Shown piece by piece: positions 47,838 through 59,956 of a stretch of 64,000 nt of DNA (positions are counted from its first letter, which is position 1; each line of letters opens with the position of its first letter). The notes under the pieces are model-generated. The model was given only the letters and a program-made list of their open reading frames with translations, made no database searches and was not told the DNA's origin. Source of the DNA: Apus apus. Taxonomy: Eukaryota > Chordata > Aves > Apodiformes > Apodidae. The stretch spans positions 2,666,001-2,730,000 of the forward strand of contig NC_067301.1 of the NCBI RefSeq assembly GCF_020740795.1, given 5' to 3'. The translations under genes and the position numbers were made by a program.

Positions 47838-48022
47838 AATCATAGAATCATGGAATGGTTTGAGCTTGAAGGGACCTTCAAGATCATCCAGATCCAACCT
47901 CCCTGCATGGGCAGGGACACCTCCCAGCAGCCCAGGCTGCTCCAAGCCCCATCCAACCTGCCCTTCAACACTGCCAGGGATGGGGCAGCCACAGCTTCCC
48001 TGGGCAACCTGTTCCAATGTAC
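47838..48022 (-). repeat. CR1 LINE 3' fragment
   Basis: Inverted CR1 starting CATAGAATCATGGAATGGTT, through GGCAGGGACACCTCCCAGCA and CTTCAACACTGCCAGGGATG, to TTCCCTGGGCAACCTGTTCC. Confidence 0.92.
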
Positions 48023-50740
48023 CAAATTCCCTGATTCCAGAGCTAATTCTCACTCAGCAACTGTATTCAATCCTCAGGCTGGGCTGGTATCAATCAAGAC
48101 TAAAAGGCTGTGACAGGAGGGATTCAGGTGTCCCAAATTTCCTGTGGGATAGCTAATTACCTGCAGAGCTTCCAGGATAAATACCCAGTGGTGAAGGGAT
48201 TGGGGGATGTTTCTGACAAGAGTGCTGAGGGGCAGGTGCTGGATCCCTGAGGAGCTGCATCTACTGGTTAGTCCTGTAATTTTATTGTTTGTTTGATGCT
48301 TGGGGGGGGAAAAAAATTATTCCTTTGTTACTAATTAGATGCTCTCCAGGGGTTTTGCCTCTCCTCTAGCAAGTTGCTCTGATTTAAAATATCCTCTAGG
48401 CTTCTGGGGAGTCCTGAGGAAAGACAGGTCAGGCCTTGAGATTTGGGAATGCCTGTTTCCTTCTGGCTTTTTGGAAAGCCCAGGAGAGCTGCTGGGCTGT
48501 GCTTCAGGGTCTCACAGTCTTAACAGTGGAAACGTTTTAGCTCCTTTTTATCCTGAAACACAAGTTGGGGAAGGTGGACCAGCAGCTGGGGCAACCATCT
48601 CATGCCTTTGGTGCTGAGACTGTAACATTCCAGACCTGGCCTCTCATTTGAGGCCCTTGCTTCTTTGTTTGGTCAACTTTGATCCATGACTGCAGCTTTG
48701 TATGGCTTTTTTTTAATGTGTTATTTTTTTTTTTAAGTGTTATGTTTGCTGTTTGTTTGGCATAAACATGGCACGTTTGTTTTTTTTTCACTGGGTTCAG
48801 AGTTTGTTTTTCTTCCTGCTGGTTGCTCCCCCTCTGGCTGGGGCAGGTTTGCAGAGCCCTGAAGGAGCAGGGACAGTGTTCCCAGCTCCTGGGACCAGGG
48901 GCTCAGCCATGAGATCTTCTTATGAACGTGGCCTTGGTTGATGGGGTGGAGGGATATTGGCATTGGGGGGAAACTGGAGAAGAGTTTGTTGTCTTGCTCT
49001 GCTTAAGGGAAGCTTCTCTTCCCCATCTGCTTTGCCAGAGCTTGTTTTCCTGGAGGAGCTGCAGGGGGGGTTAAGGACAGATGGACACAGGGAGCTGGGT
49101 CAGAGCTGGGTCCATGGGGGGCAAAAACCACAAGTGCTCAGAACTTGGGGTAGGAAAGGAGCAAGGCTGTGTCCTGGTGCTCCTGGGTTCTTTCACTCAG
49201 GCACTCGTGGCTGATTTATAAATGCCTGGTGACCTTCCCTAGCCTTTTTCTTTAGGCAAAACCTAGGAGACCTCTCACCTGAGACACCCTGCTAGGAGCA
49301 GGAGCATCTCTCTGCAGGGAGGCAAAGGCAGCCCCTGCCCTTAGGCACAGGTTGGTTGAAAGGAGGCACAAAGCTCTTGGCAGCACCAACTGAGCTGGGA
49401 TGCTGGTGGGGAGAGGAAAAAACAGAAGCTTTAAGGACAGTTTTCAGCCACTTCAAGTGAGCTCATTGATCTCAGGTGTCCCCTCTGAAGGGCACTGAGT
49501 GTTTGCTGTGTGTGTTACTCTTGGAGTCTGATAAAACTTTACAGGATGGTGAAGCTGGAGTTTCTTTGTTTGTTTTCAACAAATCCAAACCAAACCCAAA
49601 GTTCTCAAGGGCTGTTGTAGTTATCAGCCCCTCTCTCTTTTTTTTTCCCCAGCAAAAGGTGCTGGGATTTGCCAGTAATCTATAACACAGGGATGACAGT
49701 CTGGGGGAAATGGTCTCAAACAGTGTAAATATCTCCAACCAGGTTTTGGTTTTCAAGTCTTATGAAGTGATAGAGATTCTGGGGGTGTTTTTAGAAGAGG
49801 CTGGACAGTGAGGAGCAAGGCAGCTCCTGTGGGTAGCTCTGGTGTTGCCTGCAGAGTTAGTGTTTGAGACCAAGGCTGTTGTACCCTGAGGGGACACACA
49901 CACACCTGCCTGTGGGAGCAAATGTCTGGGAGCAAGAGGTTGGAAAACCTGGGCTCTGCTTCCAGCACTTCCATTTCCCTGCTTCATCCCCTTGGGCAAG
50001 TTCCCTTGTTCTTTGTCTCACCTGGTCCAGCCACCAGCCCTTCAGGTGAGGTTCTGGTGGTTGCAGCAGCCAGTGCCAGGCTCTCACAGGGTTCATGAGT
50101 CCTGGAGCTCTCTGGAGGTGACCTTACTGGTCTCCTTGCTGGCCAGTAAGAAAGATTGTCTGAGTGCTCTGCTTTGCAGGTCAGAATAGCTCCTCAACAC
50201 TGCCACAAGTTGTGAGGGGGTTAACTCTCTCCTGCTGAGAAGAAGGATCAAGGTATTCAATAAATAGCTGGGTACTAACACTGAAAGATGCACTAGCATC
50301 TCTCTTCTGCTTGGGGAAAGAGTCATCAGCCTTCCTGAAGCCTTCTGATGAAAACCAAACGGCAGTTTCCCGGGGAGTGAGAGGGCTGTCTTCTCTGAAA
50401 CCTCTCTGGGTACCCCCTCCTTGTGCGGGTGCCTCTGCAGTGCCAGAGATGCTCTGCGGGTGGAGGTGGGGAAATGCTGACCTCGGGAGATGGTATTTCC
50501 AGTTTCAACCACAGACAGGAGCTAGTGGAAGCATCATCCCTTTGAAGGTTCATGTCTGGCTGTGCTGTTTCTGGAGAGATCCTTGCAGCCAGATCTTCAC
50601 CTGGGCTAGGGCAGCAAGACAAGGGGGCTGTGCAGAAGGTCCCTCCAGCAGTGGGTGCCCAGCTTGATCAAACCCCTTCTAGATCACTTGTTGCTGGTTC
50701 CCGACCTTGTTAGGAACCACCTTCAGCTGCGGGGGAATCG
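48023..50740. other. Intergenic, no gene recognised
   Basis: Contains short T runs near 48,709-48,735 and 48,779-48,789. Open frames here lack family similarity. Confidence 0.55.
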
Positions 50741-51110
50741 GAAACTGGAATTCCAGACCGCTGCCTCTTCCATCTCGCCCTCACCCTCTGGTGTTGCCGT
50801 GATTAACGGGGGGCGATGTCAGGAGCGCTGCGGTGGGAGGGGACGTGCCGGGCTCCCGGGTTCCTCCCCTCGCAGCCCCGCGGGGTGACTGGAGCAGGCT
50901 TTGATTCTCCACGGCAGTTTGCGGGGAGCTCTGGAGTGCCTGGGGCAAGGAGGGGGTGAAACACCCCCTGCTGCCTTCCGGGTACCTCCTGTCTCATCCA
51001 CGAGCCGCAGATCTTCCCTGGCCAGACAAAGAAACGGGGGGGGGTGGGGTGGCAGCCGAGCCCTGCCCGTAAAATCTCCCCTGTTCCCTGGGACCAGCCA
51101 CGAGTGTCCC
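50740..51110. promoter_or_regulatory. CpG-rich patch
   Basis: CpG content rises (for example CCGTGATTAACGGGGGGCGA, then CGCTGCGG and CCCCGCGGGG). It resembles a small CpG island, but no exon with a defensible reading frame adjoins it. It may be a distal element or the start of an unrecognised non-coding transcript. Confidence 0.3.
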
Positions 51111-51217
51111 CCCAGTCCCTGCACATCTGGGCAGCTCGGGGACCATCCTGTGAGGCTGGTTCCTGCTGCCTGGGAACTGGGCACAGGTGAGGGGAGCCCT
51201 CATCCATGGTTACACGT

Positions 51218-51525
51218 ATGTAAAGGTGTCAGGAGGGCAGACCAGGCTTTGCTCAGTGATGTCCATGATAGCACAAGGGGCAGTGGGTGCAAACTGGAGC
51301 ACAGGAGGTTCCATGTGAATATCAGGAAGAACTTCTTTCCTGTGAGGGTGGCAGAGCCCTGGGACAGGCTGCCCAGAGAGGCTGTGGAGTCTCCTTTGCT
51401 GGAGACATTCAACCCCCCCTGGATCCTGTGGGATGTGCTCTGGGTGCCCCTGCTCTGGCAGGGGGGCTGGGCTGGCTGATCTTTCCAGATCCCTTCCACC
51501 CCTTCATGATGCTGTGGGGTTTGTT
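51218..51525 (+). repeat. CR1 LINE fragment
   Basis: Long CR1 3' segment: CAGACCAGGCTTTGCTCAGT, CAAGGGGCAGTGGGTGCAAA, GGAAGAACTTCTTTCCTGTG, CAGGCTGCCCAGAGAGGCTG, GGCTGGCTGATCTTTCCAGA, with a degenerate end CCCTTCCACCCCTTCATGAT. It is diverged from the other copies and probably belongs to a different CR1 subfamily. Confidence 0.88.
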
Positions 51526-51929
51526 TCCTGCACCTCGAGTGCCCGAATTAGCTTCTTCACCTGGGCAATGAGCGGGGGGGCCGGGCAGGGAGCTGGGGAG
51601 GCGTTAATCCCCGTCCCCCCGGGGCTCTGCACCGGGACAAACCGGGTCCCCTTTTCCCCTCGGGTCCCTGCCCTGCAGCCCCCAGCAGCAGCTCGGAGCA
51701 GGCTGGGCAGCCAGGGGACAGCCAGGCTGACTCCTGCACACCCGCTCTGGGTGGGATTGCTCTGTGCTTGCATCTTTACTCTTTCATTTAAAGAAAAATC
51801 CCAGGGCAAGAAGCAGGGGCGGGGAGGGGGGATGTCAGACAGCGGTGCTAGACATCTCCGGGCTGGATCTCCAGCCTCTGCCCCTGCCCCCCTGGGGCTC
51901 AATGGGTACATTCTTCTTGCTTTCCCCCC

Positions 51930-52075
51930 ATTTTCTAGGCAAATGGGAGCTGGAGCCTCAGGGTATATTAGGGAGCGATAGGGATCTTGCCTGATAACGC
52001 CCCCGCGGGCTGGGGAAGCCATTAGCTCCCAGCTGCGGTGGATGGGGCTGATAAGGAAGGGGGGAGGTGGGAGAG
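51930..52075. promoter_or_regulatory. Possible GATA-motif cluster
   Basis: Three GATA cores fall within about 80 bp: GCGATAGG near 51,976, TGATAAC at 51,992-51,998 and TGATAAG at 52,049-52,055. GC-box-like GCCCCCGCGGG and an AGCTGCGG lie between them. The spacing suggests a transcription-factor platform, but this is pattern recognition only. Confidence 0.3.
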
Positions 52076-52194
52076 GAAGGTGGTTTCCAGCCCTGCCGGG
52101 TGACCCTGCGGGAAAGGGCTCCCCAGGGCTGGGACAGCCGGGGGGGCTGGCACTGCTGGGGGTGCGGCTCGGATCCTGGGGTCAGTCTGACGGA

Positions 52195-52830
52195 TAGAAG
52201 GAGATGGAAGGGCTGGAGGGTGTCCAGATGGGCAAGGGAGCTGGAGGAGGGGCTGGAGCACAAGGAGAAGGGGCTGGAGCACAGGATAAAGTTTGGGGCA
52301 CAAGGAGAAGGGTCTGGAGCAAAAGGAGAAGGGTCTGGAGCACAGGATAAAGTTTGGGGCACAAGGAGAAGGGTCTGGAGCACAGGATAAAGTCTGGAGC
52401 ACAAGGGGAAGGGTCTGGAGCACAAGGGGAAGGGTCTGGAGCACAAGGGGAAGGGTCTGGAGCACAAGGAGAAGGGTCTGGAGCACAGGATAAAGTTTGG
52501 GGCACAAGGAGAAGGGTCTGGAGCACAAGGAGAAGGGTCTGGAGCACAGGATAAAGTTTGGGGCACAAGGAGAAGGGTCTGGAGCAAAAGGGGAAGGTTT
52601 GGAGCACAGAATAAAATTTGGGGCACAAGGAGAAGGGTCTGGAACACAGGATAAAGTTTGGGGCACAAGGAGAAGGGTCTGGAGCACAAGTCTAAGAGGA
52701 GCAGCTGAGGGGTGTCCAGCCTGGCTACAAGGAGGCTGAGGGGAGACCTCCTGGCTCTGCAACTGCCCGAGAAGAGGCTGGAGCCCGTGAGGTCTGTCTC
52801 TCCTCCCCAGGAGCAAGTGACAGGGCTCCA
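52195..52830 (+). repeat. CR1 LINE fragment interrupted by an internal minisatellite
   Basis: The left flank (GAAGGGCTGGAGGGTGTCCA) and the right flank (GGAGCACAAGTCTAAGAGGA, GCAGCTGAGGGGTGTCCAGC, GAGGCTGAGGGGAGACCTCC) are consecutive pieces of the CR1 3' coding region. In typical copies they are separated by a single GGTCTGGAGCACAAG-type segment. Here that segment is replaced by about 21 tandem units. Confidence 0.7.
52254..52680 (+). repeat. Minisatellite/VNTR, 21 units of 20-21 bp
   Basis: Three unit types alternate. Type A is 21 bp, starting GGAGCACAAGG and ending GAAGGGTCT. Type B is 20 bp, GGAGCACAGGATAAAGTTTG. Type A' is 20 bp, GGGCACAAGGAGAAGGGTCT. Read in order the array is A B A' A B A' B A A A A B A' A B A' A B A' B A', so a 40-bp B-A' dimer is a higher-order unit. 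With unit lengths near a multiple of three, both strands show long spurious open frames. Confidence 0.95.
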
Positions 52831-54920
52831 CCACCCCCAGGCAGCAGGAGCTGGGCTGAGGATCCCGTTCCCAGCCCTTGGAACCTCTGTCCTGCTCCTC
52901 TCCAGAAGGGGCAGTTCCACACAAGCTGTCTCCACTGGACCACTGAGACCAACCCCCTCCTCCCAGCTGGCCCAGCTAACCCCAGGGGGTTGCTCTTGCT
53001 TCCCCTTCTCCCCCCATGCCCAGTGGAGTCACACAGACACTTGGGGTCACAAGGAACCTGCTGCTGTGGCTCTGAAAACTCAGCAGGAGTTGCTGAAGAC
53101 CCAGCACAGCTCCTCCAAAAAGATAAAGGAGGGGTGGGGGAATGGGAAAATTGACTGTTCCCAACTGCAGCCAGGTTCCTGCTTCTCCTGCCCTCCTGCT
53201 GCTGGCAGCCTTGCCCAGGGACAGCTGCCAGGGCTTAATGACCCTAATTAAGGGTGGCAGGGGCCAGTGTCCCCTGTGTCCCATTTCCCTGGTGTCCCCA
53301 GCTCTGTAGCTGGGGAGTCCCAGGTCCCTCTTCTGCCCAAGTGGCCAAAAGGGGCTGTCCTGTCCTGTCCCTGCTCTGTGGGCCTCAGGGGAAGCCACCA
53401 GACACTGCCCTTGTCCTCAGCATCTCCTTCTGGTCCCTTGTGGAGGCACTGAGAGCTGCTCTGACCTGGCACAGCTGGGGTTTGAGCTGGAGCTTTAGCT
53501 AAGGCCTCGGTGGGGCTCGGGCTGTGCTGGAATGGCTTTTTGGGGGTATCTGGTGTGATCATCTCTCATGAGCCATGAGGGGGGGGCTCCAGCTCTGCCT
53601 GGGGCTTCAGCAACTGCCTCCCCTGCTTCCCTGCCTACAAATTCAGTCACATCTAATGAAAAACTGTGGGAGGTTGGATGCCTGAGGTCAGCCTGGTGGT
53701 GTGATGGCTTCAGGTGGATCATTTAACTTCTCTCTGGATGGCTGGTTACTTTTTCTTTATTTTGGCTTTCCTCATCACAGACCTTTTGAGGCTACTCACC
53801 ACGATTTTACCTGGATGTTGTATTTTTTATTAAATCTGTAGGATCTTGGATATATCTGGGGCATACACCTTGTTGCCAGGTTTAATTACCTGCAGACATG
53901 GGGGGGGCACAGCCTGATTTCATCAAGAAACCAAGAAAAGCTGCTCAGAAAGCTGTGGGTGACTGTTGTATCACTGCATCTACACACAAACTTCATGGGA
54001 AAGGATGATGTGGTGCCTGCTTATCCTTTGATGATCAGGGGTTTGGCTGGAATAGAAAAGAAATCCTTCTCCAGAGGCTGAGAGGCATGTTGGGATGAAC
54101 ATGAGAGCATGGGTGGGTGTCACCTGGACATTGGGGGAGACCATGTCAGGAGCTGGACACAAGATGAGGAGGAGCTGGACTTAAAATGAGGAGGAGCTGG
54201 CAAAGAGGTGCCACAAAACATGGCCAGGGCAGCAGGGCCAGGGTGGCTCTGTGGGACCCTCCACAGTGTGTTCTCCCCAGTGATGGGGCAGTGGGACAGG
54301 GATGCTGGCCAGGTGGCAGCTGGGGTGGGTGGAGGAAATGAAGTGGGTAAATGAGATGCCATTATCCAAGCCAAGGGAATTATTGCACCTTCCTTGCTCT
54401 CTGAACTTGCCAGCATGAATCCCAGTGGGGTTTGTGCACATTGACAGGTCTTCTCCCACATGGATAAAGATTAAAAAAAAAAAGGCTTGAAACAAGATAT
54501 TGTGCCTCCCCTGAAAGGTCATGCCATGGACACTGATGTCCAGGGCTGCAATAAAGGGTCAGGGAGTCTGAGAACAACTTGTTTTACTGGAGCAAGAGAC
54601 TCCCTGGTAGGGGGGGGGGTTTAAAGGCTGCATTTGGCCAAATAGCCTCTGTAAATCTCCTGAGATGCTCTGGTAGCCTGAAAGGGGCTGGGGGAGGCTG
54701 TGGATCACAAAGCTGAGGCTAAGAAGACATGAGCCAGACTGGCTGGCTCTAGGAATGTGCTGGAGATGTGGATGGAGGCAGCAGGGAACTTGCCTCTTGT
54801 TAGCAGCTGAATGATTGGTGACCCAGGAGGGCTTGGGATTGCTCAGAAAACAGATGGGGGGTGAGCCCTCCTGGCAGATCTTGTGATGAGGCTGTGCTTG
54901 GGGGCAGGGAGACAGAGCAG
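52831..54920. other. Intergenic, no gene recognised
   Basis: G+C-rich. A short imperfect duplication (ATGAGGAGGAGCTGG) occurs at about 54,164-54,200, and a run of 10 G at 54,610-54,619. No exon-like structure was supported. Confidence 0.5.
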
Positions 54921-54924
54921 AGGA

Positions 54925-55000
54925 GGATTGTAGAATGGTTTGGGTTGGAAGGGACCTAAAGATCTGCCAAAGGAAGGGCAGGCACCTCCTGGGGATGCTG
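54925..55000 (-). repeat. CR1 LINE 3' remnant
   Basis: The inverted terminus TAGAATGGTTTGGGTTGGAA then GGGACCTAAAGATC is clear; the following GGGCAGGCACCTCCTGGGG is a deleted version of the usual inner CR1 block. Confidence 0.75.
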
Positions 55001-58000
55001 GTCCCTCCACTCCTGCAGGCAGGTCCAGGTGTGTTGTCTGCACCAAAAGCCTCTTGTCTTCAGCGTGGTGGTGCTTTTACCTCCAGGCTTCTGTCTGAGT
55101 GGGGCTGGCTCCTGCCAAGACAAGAAAATGACAGGAGAAATGGTGAAAACAAACCAAAACTGCCCCAAGTGATGTTTATACCCAGCTGGGAGAAGAGAAG
55201 GGAATCTTCTGGATCTACTGCCCACTGGTTGGTTTTGGTTGGTGCTGGAGGGAGCTGCCTAAGAAACCCATGGCAAGGGTGGGATAACAGGCAATGGCAG
55301 GAGAGTCACTCACTGACAGGCTTGCAGATTTAGATGTCATTATTTAGCTGGCACAAAGGGCCCTCCTCCCCTGCAGACACTGAGCTGCCTGGTGCTCCTC
55401 AGGGCCTCCAGTCACACACCTGTAGAAGTATTTGCCAGCTCAGCACCTCAGAAGGGAATCAAGAAAAGCTACATAAAATATGTTTCTTTAAATAATGGGT
55501 TCAGGGGTATTTTTCTGCTGCCTTTATACTCGTAAAGGTGAAGCCTTTCTACTCTAATGAGTGTTCCCCTGGTTTCAGCCCAGCCTTAAAGCCTGAGCGT
55601 GTTTGCTTTGGGTAGAAACTGCAGAGGCCAAGGGGGAGTTCTGGAAATATTTAGGTTTCTATAATTCTGGCTGCTTCTGGCTTCCATGGGCTCCAACAAA
55701 AACAGAAGCCTAATTTCTTAAGCACCTTTCTGAGAAGCCTGTGCTGGTCTCAGAGAGCTTAACAGGTTGATGTTACGATGCTCTGGGCTGTCTGAAACTC
55801 CTCTGGAGCTCTGCTCCTCATTCAGGAGAAATGAAAGAAGCTCCAAAGCTGACTCCAGAGCCTGGGAATGCTGGGGATGCTCTGCTAGGATGTGGGAATG
55901 CTGCACAAGGCAGAGAGAAGTGACAAAACTGGAAATCCAAAGTCCTCATCCTGCCTGTCAGCAAAGACTTGCCAAACGTGCACCTGAGTGTTTGCCAGGT
56001 GGGAGTGAGGAGCCCAAGAAATGGCTTGTGAAAATAACTCTTGTGTTTCTAGAGAGTTTTGCCTTTTCCCCACTTGATTCATGAAGGGAAAAGAAGGGGG
56101 CAATGAATAACTTGCACTATAATAAACATCAGTGTTGTTGTATGTTCCTTTCTGTGATTCCACCAATATCACATGGAAACAACCTGGTGCTGAGTTCTTA
56201 ATTTCTGCTTTGTCTTGGGCATGGGGCTGGTAGGGCATCAAGCTCTGAGTTAGCAGTATGAAAAAAGGATGGATTCTGGATGCTGGAGCCACAGATTTGT
56301 CTGAGTCTGTGAAGTTGGAAGGTGGAGACAAGAGCTGGGCTGTGTCCAGGAGCTTTGTCAGTCACCCCTGGTCGAGGCATGTGCAGCAAATGGTTGAAGC
56401 TCTTCCAGTGAAAGGATCTTCTCAAACCAGCTCTGTGAAGGCACAAGCCATAAGTTGTGATGTGAGGGAGCTTCATGGTCAGAAAACACAGGTTCCCCAA
56501 CTCTATGTGGTCTGTGAGCAGCCAAGAGGTCTGGTTTGGGAACAACAAACCTGCAGGAGCTGCTTCTGCCTCCCTGGGGTGGGGTCTGCTGGGCTGATCT
56601 GGCTGCTACAGGGAAGGGTGTGTAAAGCAGGAGGGAGGGAAGGAAACAGGGATCACATGGACTGTGTGTCAGGAGGGTGGAAAAAAAGAAAAAGGAGTTT
56701 CTTTTCCAAACCAACCTCGTTAAGAAGGGGAAAAAAAAAAAAAGCAAATCACAGCGTCTGCAAAGAAGCCCTTGAGGACAGAGCTGGGAACAGGGTTGGG
56801 CAATCAACAAATAGACCATTTTTCATCACAATCTCATAATTGCTGTCTTGTTCCCAGTCTGCTCTCATGATAGGCTTTGCAATACCCACTGGGGGACTCT
56901 TCTAGGACGCAGCACTGGGAGCCAGAACCTCATTTCTAGCAGGGACACTGTGCTGGGCAAACTGGAGCCACCCAGGCAGCTCTGGAGCCAAAGTGATTTG
57001 GGTTTTTTATATATATATATTGATTAAATGTTTATTTTTTTCTTTTGGCTGCAGAAGCCCAGAGCAAGGAATGTAAATTGGCTCTGCAGAGGTATGTCAA
57101 GGTTGGTGCCAAAGTTTCATCTGATATCATCCCTGTCTGGCACCTCCACAGCAGGTGCTTCCCGAGGTGACCCGAGGCACGGAGGAGCAACACAACCACA
57201 GCTCCTGGCTTGCACAGGGTGACATGCCAAGGTCCCCCCTGCAGCCACAGGGACTGTCATCCTGGCACTGCACCCCTGGCCACAGCTGCAGATGGGTTTA
57301 GCAGAGGGTTGGCTGCTCCTGCCTGCTTCACCCCTACCCAAACCAACACCGGTGAGAAACCTGCGTCGCTCTTGCAGCCTCGGGGTGTTCTGGGCCTTGC
57401 TGAAGCTGAGCCAGCCACTTGCATCAGTCAAATGTGCTCTGAGGAGTCTAGGATGCAGATCCTTCTTGGAGAAGCCTGCTCCTTTCTGTGGGGTACCTTA
57501 CTGGGGGATGTGCTGGGGAGGAGTCAGGCAGAACCTCGTGTGGAGCTTGGCAGGGGGTTCACCGAGGTGGTCGTGACCCAGTGTGTGATCAGGACCTCCT
57601 GTGTTTTTGAGATCAATATCTTCAGCAGTCGTGGTTGTTTGGAGGGGGTCCCTGCTGGTTCTCAATCACAAAGGGCTCTCAACTCAAACAGAAATCAGGT
57701 GGAGCAGATAAGCTTCCTTCAGACCCCGGGTTCCTTGTCATATTTGTCTGGATGCAGAAAATGAGGAGTGTTGAAGTAAGAGCAGGTTGGAGCATCAACC
57801 CTAATCAAAGACAGGCCAGGAGGACCTAGATGCTTTCATGTAGTAAGACAAGATCCTAAGTGTCTTTCTGGTCATTCAGCTGTGGGTCAGGTTTGTCAGA
57901 CTGAGCTGGGACTTATGGAAGGGACCCTGTTCAGCCAAAGCCAGCCTGCTCTTGTGGATCTTTTCCTGATCTGGAAGTATTTGAATCCACTAGGACTCAA

Positions 58001-58320
58001 AAAACAACCCCAAAACAAAAAACTTGGATCAAATCACTCAGTTCCCCAAAGCTCCCCAGAATTTTTGAGGTGAAAAAGGAGTTTCAATCAGATTCCAAAC
58101 CAAAGGAGTGTGTTCCTGCCCTGTCTGTACTTGTTAATGTGTGAGAGAGCAGATTCAATTCCTGATGGGACAAGGATCCTCCATTTCTCACACACTTCCA
58201 GGCTCACATTTGATGGCAAAACTCCCATGGGAAGCTGGCAAAAAATTCCTGGTTGGAAGGTAGGGTTCAACAATAGTCTCCTGGTTATTGATCAGGCAGA
58301 TCATGGACCTGAAGCCAACC
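55001..58320. other. Intergenic, no gene recognised
   Basis: Plus-strand frames of up to 193 codons (56,258-56,839; 57,210-57,764) show no recognisable domain, biased composition or supporting splice context, and are treated as chance. A short TA repeat lies at about 57,008-57,020. Confidence 0.5.
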
Positions 58321-58324
58321 TCTC

Positions 58325-58445
58325 AGCTAATGCCAGCTGACAGGCCATTGTTTCAATTAATTTCTCAGTTCATTCCAGCTGACAGCACCTGGCAGCCTTT
58401 TATCTCCACTCAGGAGATGTTCTCTAATGTATTTTTGTAAATGAA
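58325..58445. promoter_or_regulatory. Possible enhancer-like motif cluster
   Basis: Two CCAGCTGACAG E-box segments (about 58,333 and 58,375) flank CCATTGTTTCAATTAATT, which joins a SOX-type and a homeodomain-type core. A further CACCTGGCA E-box follows. Functional status is unknown. Confidence 0.2.
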
Positions 58446-59950
58446 GTAGTGAGAAGGCAGTTTGAACAAGAGAGCAAGAGGTATTTTGGGTGAGGCATCT
58501 TCTTCCACCCCAGCGCTCTGCCAAGTGGAACCCCCTGCAGTCTGCTCTGCTCTTCCATCCCCAGATCTCCTGGATGATCCCACCTTTGGAACTGCTCTAG
58601 CCTGTTCTTGGTCCAGGTGAACAAACCCCTCTGAGCACAGGACCTGCCTTGGGTTTGATTCCCAGCAGGGGCAGCTGGATTTCCCTGCCGAGATCCTGCC
58701 CCAGCTGCCCTCCTGTTGGATTTAGCCTGGGAGATGTGGTGCTTTCCTGACCCAAGCCCAGCTCAGCAGAGGGAAGTCACCAGGACCATTTGGGAATCCT
58801 GAGTCATGGGCTGGTGTGTCCAGGGAAAGCTGCTGCTTTTCCACCTGAACTCATCTTCCCTACCCCAGTGAAAGTGGGAATTCTGCCCCTGTTCCTTGCT
58901 GCGGGTGTCTGTGAACTCATGGGAAACCAGTATTACCTTCTCCTCGCAGGTAGAATGTGATCTTGGAACCATCCCGGGAGGTGTGATGGAAAGGAATGGT
59001 GATGCAACACTGAAAGAATGTTTCTTTTAGCTGGAAGCAGTTCCTGCTCTGCTTTGTTTTTGTTTTAACCAGACACAGCCCCGAGCGAGCGAAATCTTTT
59101 AAGGTGATGGGGAACAGCGTGGAGAATGAGTCATTTCTGGGGGGGAAAAAAATGAAAAAGAGCAGGATGGAGCTTGGCAGAAGGTTGTGAGGGGTTCAAG
59201 CTGCAGGATGTACGGGGAGGCAGGTGAATTGCTGCCCTCTGATCACACGTGGCTGGAGGAACTGCCGGGTCTCGTGGCGCCCGATCTACGGGGGCTTCGT
59301 GCTGCTGGCAGGAGGCAGGATAAAGGTGTCTCCCTGACCCTGTGCTAGATAAAAATGCCCTCACCCAGCAGAAATCTTGTTTATAGAGGAGTTCAGAGAG
59401 AGGAGGCAAACCTGTGTGGAGACAGAGGGGCCTGTGTTTGACCCACAAGGTTCCCAGGGGGGCAGGGAGAGGCTTGGGGAAGAAGAGGCTGTTTGTTGCT
59501 TTGGCTCCTCTACCTTTCTTCTTCAGTCCTACAGCTCTTTTATTATTTTTTTTCTTTTCTTTTTTTTTTTTTTTGCTTGGAGTGCTTAGTTTTATTTTGA
59601 GGACACATCCAGCAACATGTCCCTGGCTTCTCCTTGCCTTGCAGCCAGACAGATTGAGCCTGGGGAGGCGTCCTCCCCCGGTGTCCTGGGCGCCAGGGCT
59701 GACAGAGCCCTGATGGCTGAAGAGCTGTTGACAGGGTCTCTGGCCTCCTGCCAGTGCTTGCCCGGGGTGGGCAGGACAGGCTGAGGCACCAGAGACAGGA
59801 TTGTCACAGGGTTTTGCAAACGATGTGGCTGGGAACTGGACAGACCTGGCCCAGAAGGGCTGCAGCCCCTTCTCGCTTTGAGAGGGCAAAAAATCCCCCC
59901 CTGGGGAAAGAGGTTCAGGAGAGAGTCTGTTGTGGAGAGTCACCATGGAA
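58446..59950. other. Intergenic, no gene recognised
   Basis: Includes a T-rich tract at about 59,538-59,574. The minus-strand 290-codon frame at 59,131-60,003 crosses this tract and a CR1 end, and is not considered coding. Confidence 0.5.
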
Positions 59951-59956
59951 TTGGGT

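Noticed and set aside
50901-51479. Plus-strand 192-codon frame spanning a CpG patch
   Set aside because: Its second half is CR1 sequence, and the first half has no recognisable domain.
52254-52680. Possible CRISPR array
   Set aside because: Units are directly adjacent with no unique spacers, and the host is a vertebrate; this is a minisatellite.
51958-52935. Minus-strand open frames of 325 and 300 codons with repeated Cys/Pro/Leu-rich segments
   Set aside because: They are translations of the minisatellite and CR1 flanks; the near-triplet unit length keeps several frames open on both strands. No start context, splice sites or family support.
56258-57764. Plus-strand frames of 193 and 184 codons
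   Set aside because: No family resemblance, no plausible promoter or splice sites, and overlapping frames on the other strand of similar length.
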